Shown here: piece after piece, positions 58,313-64,000 of the stretch
Layout: every line of letters begins with the position of its first letter
Position numbering within the stretch: the stretch's first letter is position 1
From: Geobacillus subterraneus
Lineage (GTDB): Bacteria; Bacillota; Bacilli; Bacillales; Anoxybacillaceae
Assembly: GCF_001618685.1 (NCBI RefSeq)
Contig: NZ_CP014342.1
Location: 1,488,001 to 1,552,000, forward strand
Direction: 5' to 3'
Length of the DNA: 64,000 nt
Translations under genes and position numbers: made by a program
The notes under the pieces: generated by a model
Told to the model about the DNA's origin: nothing
Database searches by the model: none
What the model saw: the letters and a program-made list of their open reading frames with translations, nothing else

Positions 58313-58789
58313 ATGAGCGTATACGAATTCAGCGCCAAGACGATTCGCGGGGAAGAGCAGCCGCTGTCCGCCTATCGGGGCCATGTGCTTCTCATTGTGA
58401 ACACGGCCAGCCGCTGCGGGTTCACTCCGCAATATCAAGAACTGCAGCAGCTGTATGACGAATATCAAAACCGCGGGTTTGTCGTGCTTGGCTTTCCGTG
58501 CAACCAATTCGGCGGCCAAGAGCCGGGAACAGAAGAGGAAATCGAACAGTTTTGCCAGTTGAATTACGGTGTGACGTTTCCGCTGTTTGCAAAGGTGGAT
58601 GTTAATGGCGGCAACGCTCATCCGCTCTTTCAATATTTGAAAGAACAAGCGCCGGGGGCGCTTGGCACGAAGGCGATCAAATGGAATTTTACGAAATTTC
58701 TCGTTGACCGCAGCGGTCAAGTCGTCGCCCGCTTCGCTCCGCAAACGAAGCCGAGCGAGTTGAAGGAAGAAATGGAACAACTGTTGTGA
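58313..58789 (+). CDS. bsaA: Glutathione peroxidase family thiol peroxidase
   Basis: The 158-residue thioredoxin-fold peroxidase reduces hydroperoxides. The peroxidatic Cys35 is in NTASRCGFTPQ (Cys rather than Sec), the Gln in GFPCNQFGGQEPG (with a likely resolving Cys) and the Trp-Asn pair in IKWNFTKFLVD. Bacilli lack glutathione, so the enzyme probably uses thioredoxin or bacillithiol systems (family knowledge). ATG 58313 follows GGTGAGGTGAG; an in-frame ATG at 58265 is less likely. No signal peptide. Confidence 0.92.
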   Translation: MSVYEFSAKTIRGEEQPLSAYRGHVLLIVNTASRCGFTPQYQELQQLYDEYQNRGFVVLGFPCNQFGGQEPGTEEEIEQFCQLNYGVTFPLFAKVDVNGGNAHPLFQYLKEQAPGALGTKAIKWNFTKFLVDRSGQVVARFAPQTKPSELKEEMEQLL

Positions 58790-58821
58790 GGCAGCAGAAA
58801 AGAAAAAGGAGGGGATGACGG

Positions 58822-59967
58822 TTGCGCATTCAAGCGATTGAACCGACGCCAAGCCCGAACACGATGAAAATCTTGCTTGATGAAGAATTGCCTTCCGGCA
58901 TGCGCCATAACTACAAACCGGACAACATCGGCGAAGCGCCGCCGCTCATTCAAGCGTTGATGCGCATTGATGGAGTGAAAGGCATTTACCATGTCGCTGA
59001 CTTTTTGGCGATTGAGCGCCATCCGAAATACGACTGGCGCGACATTTTGGCGAAAGTGCGTGAAGTGTTCGGCGAAGAAGCGGATGACGAAGCTGAGGCA
59101 AAGCCGAAGGTGAATGAACATTTCGGCGAAGTGAAAGTGTTCGTGCAAATGTTGTACGGCCTGCCGATGCAAGTGAAGCTGATCGATGGGGAGCGCGAGC
59201 ATCGTGTCGGGCTGCCGCAGCCGTTTGTTGACGCGGTCATTGAAGCGCAAAAGTACGCCGGCAACATTGTTCTTGAACGCAAATGGGTGGAAAAAGGGGT
59301 GCGCTACGGCACATTTGAAGAAATTGGCCGCGAAGTGGTGGATGAGCTGTCGGCTGCCTATCCGCCCGAGCGGCTCGAGCGGATCGTCAACATGTTCCGC
59401 CGCGGCGAGCAGGAAAAAACGGCGCAGAAGCGGCCAGGCATCAAAGTGACGAGCGAGATGCTCGACGATCCGGACTGGCGCAAACGGTACGCCGCGCTCG
59501 AGCAAATGGCGGAGCCGACGGAAGATGACATCCCGGTGCTGGCCAAAGCGTTGAAAGATGAAAAAATGGCCATCCGCCGCCTAGCGACCGCGTATTTCGG
59601 CATGATCGGCGGCAAACAGGTGCTGCCGTATTTGTATGAGGCGCTGAAAGACCCGGCAGTTGCGGTCCGCCGCACGGCCGGCGACTGTTTGTCCGACATC
59701 GGCGACCCGGAAGCCATTCCGGCGATGATGGAAGCGTTAAAGGACGAAAGCAAGCTCGTCCGCTGGCGCGCGGCTATGTTTTTGTACGAAGTCGGCGATG
59801 AATCGGCGCTTCCGGCGTTAAAAGCGGCGGAAAACGATCCGGAATTTGAAGTCAGCTTGCAAGTGAAAATGGCCATTGAACGGATCGAGGGCGGTGAAGA
59901 GGCGAAAGGCTCGGTTTGGAAACAAATGACCGAAAGCCGGAAAAAAGAAAGCAAGACAGGAGAATAA
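58822..59967 (+). CDS. CvfC/YpgR-like protein with Nfu-N and HEAT-type repeats
   Basis: The 381-residue protein starts with an Nfu/NifU N-terminal-like domain (AIEPTPSPNTMKILLDEELP, residues 5-80), has a middle region of unknown fold and ends with HEAT/PBS-lyase-type repeats (residues 215-360: RYAALEQM; IRRLATAYFGMIG; VRRTAGDCLSDIGD; VRWRAAMFLYEVGD). This matches the conserved virulence factor C family (B. subtilis YpgR). The molecular role is unknown. The start is TTG at 58822 with AAAGGAGGGG 8 nt upstream. It follows the peroxidase gene by 32 nt. Confidence 0.88.
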   Translation: MRIQAIEPTPSPNTMKILLDEELPSGMRHNYKPDNIGEAPPLIQALMRIDGVKGIYHVADFLAIERHPKYDWRDILAKVREVFGEEADDEAEAKPKVNEHFGEVKVFVQMLYGLPMQVKLIDGEREHRVGLPQPFVDAVIEAQKYAGNIVLERKWVEKGVRYGTFEEIGREVVDELSAAYPPERLERIVNMFRRGEQEKTAQKRPGIKVTSEMLDDPDWRKRYAALEQMAEPTEDDIPVLAKALKDEKMAIRRLATAYFGMIGGKQVLPYLYEALKDPAVAVRRTAGDCLSDIGDPEAIPAMMEALKDESKLVRWRAAMFLYEVGDESALPALKAAENDPEFEVSLQVKMAIERIEGGEEAKGSVWKQMTESRKKESKTGE

Positions 59968-59970
59968 AAT

Positions 59971-60000
59971 AGGCGCGCAGTTGGGCGCGCCTGGTTCTTT
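59971..60000. terminator. Terminator after CvfC-like gene
   Basis: AGGCGCGC and GCGCGCCT form a perfect 8-bp stem with a 6-nt loop followed by GGTTCTTT. The T tract is weak. Confidence 0.6.
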
Positions 60001-60021
60001 GGTTAAAAAGGTTGCTTCTTG

Positions 60022-60405
60022 TTAGGTCGTCACGGTTGTGTTGGAGGTCGGAGCGAATTGGACAATTTCGAGCACAATAGGGGTATTTGCTGGAATGGAT
60101 CCACTTCCGGTCGGAACGGTAATGGCTAACGACCCAACGCCGGTTGCTCCCGGGGTGTATGTGGAAATGTCTGCCATTTGCAAAACGCCGTTAACATATA
60201 CATTAAAGTAGCTATTATTGGTTGCTAGTGTCGGCAATTCCGTCGCTTGGCTGCCATCATCCTGCAAAAAGCTGGCCGCATCGATGGTCAATGTTGCTCC
60301 TTCTGCTGTTTCAGCTGTCGTGATATAGAAAAATCTCGTGGTGCTTGGTGCCGCTTCTGTTGTGGTAGTTGCGGCGACAAACAGCTTAATTAATTGTAAA
60401 GCCAT
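60022..60405 (-). CDS. DUF4183-type protein (probable spore-surface protein)
   Basis: The 127-residue protein is rich in Thr, Ala and Pro and contains TTRFFYITTAETAEGATLT and FNVYVNGVLQM, the core of the DUF4183 family, found in Bacillus and often with collagen-like exosporium proteins (my recollection). There is no signal peptide, as is usual for spore-coat or exosporium proteins. AAAAGGGGG precedes the ATG. A sigma-K-like CATACAATA lies 130 bp upstream. It is divergent from a second protein with the same NGVLQ core. Confidence 0.75.
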   Translation of the reverse strand: MALQLIKLFVAATTTTEAAPSTTRFFYITTAETAEGATLTIDAASFLQDDGSQATELPTLATNNSYFNVYVNGVLQMADISTYTPGATGVGSLAITVPTGSGSIPANTPIVLEIVQFAPTSNTTVTT

Positions 60406-60840
60406 GACAATCCCCCTTTTTATTTACTTTTCATGTTACCGCTAACCCGAAGCCAAGTGAATGCCCTTCTGTTTCTCTCATATCTGAGGCTCATTGGTCA
60501 TCGGTCGGCATCATACGTTCATTTGTATTGTATGGATTGGCTAGAACGGTCGACCCGACGATTGTCGTAATGAGGGGGAAATGATAGTTTCATACTATGT
60601 ATATCGGTCTGCTTCACTGATGATTTTGAGTGTGAAATGGGTAGTTTGGACTATTTTTCTGTTCTGTGATCCATTGTAATCATTGGAATGGAAAGGAATA
60701 TAGTGTTTCGGGCTATCTCCTGTTGTTCTGTTGTCTTGTTTGCCATTCACTTTGTAGACAGGGGTGAATATGATAATGCTGAATCCTTTGCTGATTTAGA
60801 TGATCACAAAACAATCTTGGGCGTTTGGGTGAGCAAACTA
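60406..60840. other. Divergent spacer between two DUF4183-type genes
   Basis: This 435-bp spacer is AT-rich with little coding character. It holds CATACAATA on the minus strand (60544-60536), which fits the sigma-K -10 pattern CATAnnnTA, and CATACTATG on the plus strand at about 60592, a weaker match. No matching -35 at the right distance was found. An open frame from 60688 runs into the plus-strand gene but has no ribosome binding site at its start. Confidence 0.4.
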
Positions 60841-61224
60841 ATGAAACGAGCCTCTTCATCAGAAAAACATGTGATTGCCGTTCCAAAAATATACGATTGG
60901 ACTCATGCGGTACTGACCGTTCCTCTTCATATGGTGCTCCACTTTCCTCCACGCGTTTTGTCGGCGGAAACGTACCAGTACAACGCGGTATCGGATGGGA
61001 TCAAAATGGTGTATACGAATGACGATGAATTGAAGGAGTATGGTGATCGTGGCATTTTAGACCCAAAAAACGTATCATGGGTCAACTTGTTTATTAACGG
61101 AGTGTTGCAGCCGGAAAAACTGTATGACGTTGCGGAAGGAAAATTGACGTTAAAAACAACGGATCCGCCGCCGAAAGGAGCGCCGATCATTCTCCAATTT
61201 ATCACTATCAAAATGGGGTTTTGA
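60841..61224 (+). CDS. Second DUF4183-type protein
   Basis: From the ATG at 60841 (GGGTGAG 8 nt upstream) the product is 127 residues, the same length as its divergent neighbour. The family core is [17 protein letters not shown] with the following strand [19 protein letters not shown]. The N-terminal part (VPKIYDWTH) differs from the neighbour. An upstream in-frame ATG at 60688 would add 51 residues without ribosome binding support. A spore-surface role is inferred from the family only. Confidence 0.65.
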   Translation: MKRASSSEKHVIAVPKIYDWTHAVLTVPLHMVLHFPPRVLSAETYQYNAVSDGIKMVYTNDDELKEYGDRGILDPKNVSWVNLFINGVLQPEKLYDVAEGKLTLKTTDPPPKGAPIILQFITIKMGF

Positions 61225-61263
61225 TCGTCCCAGGATGCGGCGGCAAAATGTCCCTTGACGCAA

Positions 61264-61297
61264 CAAAGCCTTGGAGTCGATTCTCCAAGGCTTTGTT
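61264..61297. terminator. Bidirectional terminator between DUF4183 gene and Nudix gene
   Basis: CAAAGCCTTGGAG and CTCCAAGGCTTTG form a perfect 13-bp stem around TCGATT, between two convergent genes. Confidence 0.9.
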
Positions 61298-61299
61298 TG

Positions 61300-61746
61300 T
61301 CAACGGACGAAATAATGCTCGATAAGGTCTTGAAAGAGCGGAGAGAGCTCGTTTGGCAATGCATGAAGAGGGAAAAATTTTACCTCAAGCGATTCTTCTC
61401 CGTCTTCTTTCAGCTCGCCGCCGCGGATATCGCGGGTGCGGTACACCACGGTCACCGGATAATATTGGTCGCCGTTTGGCAGCTGAACAAAATATTTTTT
61501 GCCAGAAAACACATCGATCAATTCAAGTTCACCGATTTCAAGGCCGGTTTCTTCCAACACTTCCCGCCGGCCTGCTTCCTCTGTCGATTCGCCGAGCTCC
61601 AACAAGCCGCCGGGGATTCCCCACCGTCCGTCGCGGCGCTTTTGCAGCAAAATCCGTCCACCATCATCAATGACAGCGACGCCGACGCCGACTAAAATGA
61701 CCGGCCGGGTTCCGACCATTTTTCGCAGTTCTTCAATGTATCCCAT
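61300..61746 (-). CDS. Nudix hydrolase
   Basis: The 148-residue protein has a complete Nudix box from GLLELGE to EETGLE (G-x5-E-x7-REVLEETGLE, residues about 47-69), the Mg-binding signature for hydrolysis of nucleoside diphosphate derivatives. The flanking ILVGVGVAVIDDGGRILLQKR strand and RWGIPGG are standard. The exact substrate is not evident. GGAG lies 8 nt before the ATG. Confidence 0.92.
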   Translation of the reverse strand: MGYIEELRKMVGTRPVILVGVGVAVIDDGGRILLQKRRDGRWGIPGGLLELGESTEEAGRREVLEETGLEIGELELIDVFSGKKYFVQLPNGDQYYPVTVVYRTRDIRGGELKEDGEESLEVKFFPLHALPNELSPLFQDLIEHYFVR

Positions 61747-62108
61747 CCGCTGCGCTCCTTTCGTTTCCCTCTCCGTTCGGTTATTTATTCTATGTTCGGC
61801 GGCGGCCGGCGGCCGCGGCGGCTGCTAGAGGGCGGAAAGAAATTGATGAATGTAGAGAGCCCTTTCCATCGGTCGCTTTTGAAATTCGGCAAATCCGGCT
61901 TCCCCATTGGAGAAGGACGTTTTCGCGCCGCATCGGCGCTGCATTGCCGCTGTTTAGATAGCGGGCGGACGAGCGCTTTGTTTCGCTGCCGGCGCCAAAA
62001 AAGAAGAACATAGTTTTCGCTGCCGCCGACAGCCGTCTTCGTTGATTTTTCTGCTTGAAGTATAGTATGCTGATAGCACAGCAACGATCAGAGGGAGGAG
62101 TGATGGCC
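61747..62108. other. Non-coding spacer upstream of brxB
   Basis: About 360 bp without a supported gene. Short open frames on both strands are Arg/Gly-rich and lack ribosome binding sites. A stretch TTGAAGTATAGTATG (about 62055-62069) close to brxB is promoter-like, but box spacing is not convincing. I see no other structure. Confidence 0.4.
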
Positions 62109-62546
62109 ATGTCGATGGCGTACGAAGAATATATGCGTCAGCTCGTGCAGCCGATGCGTGATGAGCTCGTCCGCGCTGGCTTCCGCGAACTGCGCACGAG
62201 CGAGGAAGTGGAACAGTTTATGGAGAAAGCGGAAGGAACGACCTTTGTCTTTGTCAACTCGGTGTGCGGATGCGCTGCTGGGTTGGCGCGCCCGGCGGCG
62301 ACGCAGGCGGTGCTGCGGAGCGAGAAAAAACCGGATCATTTAGTCACGGTGTTTGCCGGCCAAGATAAAGAGGCGACAGCGAAAATGCGCGAGTATTTTG
62401 TCGGCTATCCGCCGTCCTCGCCGTCGATGGCGCTTGTAAAGGGAAAAGAAGTCGTTCATTTCATTCCGCGCGAAGACATCGAGTTTCATTCGATGGAAGA
62501 GGTCATGGAAAACGTGTTAGCCGCATTTGACAAACATTGCGGCTGA
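62109..62546 (+). CDS. brxB: Bacilliredoxin BrxB (YqiW)
   Basis: The 145-residue DUF1094 protein removes bacillithiol from S-bacillithiolated proteins after oxidative stress. The active site Cys53-Gly-Cys55 lies in NSVCGCAAGLARPA. The sequence follows B. subtilis YqiW closely, including GQDKEATAKMREYF and KGKEVVHFIPR, and has the same length. ATG 62109 gives the family start MSMAYEEYM; GGGAGGAG is 10 nt upstream (an ATG 6 nt earlier is possible). Bacillithiol use fits a glutathione-free Bacillaceae host. Confidence 0.93.
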   Translation: MSMAYEEYMRQLVQPMRDELVRAGFRELRTSEEVEQFMEKAEGTTFVFVNSVCGCAAGLARPAATQAVLRSEKKPDHLVTVFAGQDKEATAKMREYFVGYPPSSPSMALVKGKEVVHFIPREDIEFHSMEEVMENVLAAFDKHCG

Positions 62547-62702
62547 TCGATACGCACTCTGTCATCGCGAGCTGTCCGCCCGGCGGCTTGGCACCGCTGC
62601 TTTTTCAGCCTGGGCGGGCAAGAGGTTGCCTTTTCGAAATGTCCGAATGGGTTCGCATACAACAGCGCGCCGGCGGGAACGATAAAGGCGGAGGTGATCG
62701 GC

Positions 62703-62834
62703 GTGCCGAAGCGGAAAAAAGACCGTTCGAAAACGGGCGTCAGCGCCCCGAATGTGAGAGGGCAAGGGACGACGGAAACGGAGACCGGTGCGTTCGCGCT
62801 TGACTCCGCCCGCAAAAAAACGAAAATTGATTAA
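62703..62834 (+). CDS. Small basic protein, probable SspL-like spore protein (43 aa)
   Basis: The 43-residue protein begins MPKRKKDRSKTGVSAPN and ends ARKKTKID. It resembles the minor spore protein SspL of B. subtilis (42 residues) in length, in the Lys-rich start followed by TGV and in the basic end. GGAGGTG precedes the GTG start at good distance. It has its own terminator. The assignment is by eye on a short sequence; an unrelated small basic protein is the alternative. The 156-bp spacer before it (62547-62702) shows no further gene. Confidence 0.5.
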   Translation: MPKRKKDRSKTGVSAPNVRGQGTTETETGAFALDSARKKTKID

Positions 62835-62866
62835 AAAGGAGCTCCTTGTGCGGAGCTCCTTTTCCT
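62833..62866. terminator. Bidirectional terminator
   Basis: AAAAAGGAGCTCC and GGAGCTCCTTTT form a perfect stem around TTGTGC, with A and T tracts on both sides, between two convergent small genes. Confidence 0.92.
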
Positions 62867-62875
62867 TCATCGCCG

Positions 62876-62950
62876 TTAGGCGTTGGCGATGCAGCTGTAA
62901 ATAAAATAAAGCAACGTAATGAGGCTGGCCGCAAAAAAGATGGTCGTCAT
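62876..62950 (-). CDS. Tiny membrane peptide (24 aa)
   Basis: A 24-codon frame starting MTTIFFAASLITLLYFIY is almost entirely one membrane helix. GGCGGG lies upstream and a good terminator follows, but no family is recognised. Small single-helix peptides are common in spore-forming Bacillaceae; this may be one. Confidence 0.45.
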   Translation of the reverse strand: MTTIFFAASLITLLYFIYSCIANA

Positions 62951-62985
62951 GTTCGTTTTCCCGCCTTTCTGTCTATATTTTCCCC

Positions 62986-63014
62986 TTGAACATATGGTAC
63001 ACTATTCATATAAC
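62986..63014 (+). promoter_or_regulatory. Sigma-A promoter of the aminotransferase gene
   Basis: TTGAAC (62986-62991) and TATAAC (63009-63014) are exactly 17 bp apart, about 68 bp upstream of the ATG. Confidence 0.65.
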
Positions 63015-63081
63015 CATAGTATATACCAATAAAAGCAAGAAGGAAAAGCGGTTTTTGCCTTGGCAAGGGAGAGGAAGGACA

Positions 63082-64000
63082 ATGAAAAAAGCGAAACGAA
63101 TGAACGCGTTCTCCGCGTCCATTTTTGCCGAACTGGCAGCGTACCGCCAACAGCGGCGCCATCTTCATGACGAATGGATCGACTTAAGCGTCGGCAGCCC
63201 GGATTTGCCGCCGGCGCTGTTTGTGCGCGAGGCGATCGCTCGCTACGCCGGGGAGCCAAACGCCTACGGATATACATTAAAAGGCATTCGCGACTTTCAC
63301 GAGGCGGTCGCCGATTACTACCGGACGGCGCACGGGGTTGTGTTGAATCCAGAGACGGAAGTGACGTATGTCATCGGGTCGCAAGACGGCCTTGTCCATT
63401 TGCCGATGGTGTTTGCTGACCCGGGCGATGTCATTTTGGTGCCGGACCCTGGATATCCGGCGTACGCTGCTGGTGTGGCCATGGCCGAAGCGGTGCCGTA
63501 TTTTATGCCATTGAAGGAAGAAAACGGCTTTTTGCCTGATTTGCATGCCATTCCAGAGGGGATCGCCAAACGGGCGGCGATCATGTTTCTTAACTTTCCG
63601 GGGAATCCGGTGCCCGCCGTTGCGACCGAATCGTTTTATCGCGACGTGGTCGAGTTTGCGAAGCGGTACGACGTGCTTGTCGTCTCCGATTTTGCTTATG
63701 GCGAGCTGTATTACGACGGAAACAAACCAGTGAGCTTTCTTTCCATCCCCGGGGCGAAAGACGTCGGGGTGGAAATCAACTCGCTGTCCAAAAGCTATCA
63801 CATGGCCGGCTGCCGAATCGGCTATTTGTGCGGCAATGCCGACGTGATTCGCGCGTTTGCCGAGTTTAAATCCAATTTGGACTACGGCATTTTTTGGCCG
63901 ATTCAAAAGGCGGCTGCGGAAGCGCTTCGTTATGGTGCTGATTTTTGTGCGGAAAGCCGCGCCATCTATCAAGCGCGCCGCGATGCGTTCATTAACGGAT
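63082..64000 (+). CDS. Class I/II aminotransferase, 5' part
   Basis: The gene runs off the window; 306 codons are present. It is a fold-type I PLP enzyme with SVGSPDLPP (about residue 35), the Gly-rich IGSQDGL, FLNFPGNPVPA (about 170), SDFAYGELYYDG and the Schiff-base Lys237 in NSLSKSYHMAGCRIGY. It resembles the aspartate/LL-diaminopimelate aminotransferase-like group of Bacillus; in place of the usual Asn-Pro-Thr the motif reads NFPGNPVPA. The exact amino donor is unknown. AGGAAGG precedes ATG 63082. Confidence 0.85.
   Translation, partial: MKKAKRMNAFSASIFAELAAYRQQRRHLHDEWIDLSVGSPDLPPALFVREAIARYAGEPNAYGYTLKGIRDFHEAVADYYRTAHGVVLNPETEVTYVIGSQDGLVHLPMVFADPGDVILVPDPGYPAYAAGVAMAEAVPYFMPLKEENGFLPDLHAIPEGIAKRAAIMFLNFPGNPVPAVATESFYRDVVEFAKRYDVLVVSDFAYGELYYDGNKPVSFLSIPGAKDVGVEINSLSKSYHMAGCRIGYLCGNADVIRAFAEFKSNLDYGIFWPIQKAAAEALRYGADFCAESRAIYQARRDAFING

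Noticed and set aside
61792-62013. 73-codon frame upstream of brxB
   Set aside because: Arg/Gly-rich, no ribosome binding site, and an overlapping antisense frame of equal length exists; treated as non-coding.
1-64000. CRISPR array, prophage or plasmid origin
   Set aside because: No evenly spaced direct repeats with unique spacers, no phage structural or integrase genes and no iteron-type origin were seen on reading through the window.

Overview
The window is a chromosomal segment of a thermophilic Bacillaceae bacterium, most probably Geobacillus. The reasons are GC-rich genes interrupted by AT-rich insertion elements, many TTG starts behind strong AAGGAGG-type ribosome binding sites, a monoacylglycerol lipase that looks almost identical to the one I know from Bacillus sp. 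H-257, the Bacillus-type anaerobic cobalamin operon (CbiH60, CbiW, CbiX with a His-rich tail), and several sporulation genes. All identifications are from reading the sequence; no database search was run.

Region 1 (1-7.3 kb) holds the end of a PTS sugar permease, an MBL-fold hydrolase, a YjbQ-family protein, a second methionine aminopeptidase, a KinB-like sensor kinase, a secreted InhA-type M6 metalloprotease and a small unknown protein. Region 2 (7.4-19.1 kb) holds a HemD-like protein, a two-gene 2-oxoacid:ferredoxin oxidoreductase, a hemerythrin-like protein and the respiratory nitrate reductase operon narGHJI. The hemerythrin and nar promoters carry TGTGA-N6-TCACA-type Fnr boxes centred near -41.5, and the oxidoreductase promoter has a half-site at the same distance, so this looks like an oxygen-limitation block. 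Region 3 (19.2-25.3 kb) has a YdjM-like membrane protein, monoacylglycerol lipase and a 1387-residue TPR protein with an embedded C39-like peptidase domain.

Region 4 (25.3-30.3 kb) is a nested transposon scar. An IS200/IS605-type TnpB element sits in the nicotinamidase gene pncA, and an IS1182-like element sits inside that tnpB. Removing the inner element and one CTAG copy restores tnpB in frame. The pncA remnant lacks about 40 N-terminal residues; pncB downstream is intact. Region 5 (30.4-37.6 kb) has secreted oligoendopeptidase F, an aldo/keto reductase, topoisomerase III, a secreted glycerophosphodiesterase with a four-repeat PHO box, tRNA-Gln(TTG) and an RraA-family protein.

Region 6 (37.6-55.5 kb) is a cobalamin riboswitch with a terminator, followed by one long, mostly overlapping operon: cbiW, cbiMNQO (cobalt uptake), cbiH60, cbiX, cbiJ, cbiC, cbiD, cbiET, cbiL, cbiF, cbiG, cbiA, cobQ, cobT, cobA and btuR. 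Together these import cobalt, make the corrin ring by the early-cobalt (anaerobic) route, amidate, adenosylate and activate the lower ligand. cobD/cbiB, cobU and cobS are not in the window.

Region 7 (55.5-64 kb) contains small sporulation genes (SspP-like with a sigma-G-like promoter, YjcZ, SspL-like), metA (homoserine O-acetyltransferase by its Glu111), a TnpB relic between metA and an unknown gene, glutathione peroxidase, a CvfC-like HEAT-repeat protein, two divergent DUF4183-type proteins, a Nudix hydrolase, bacilliredoxin BrxB and the 5' part of an aminotransferase gene.
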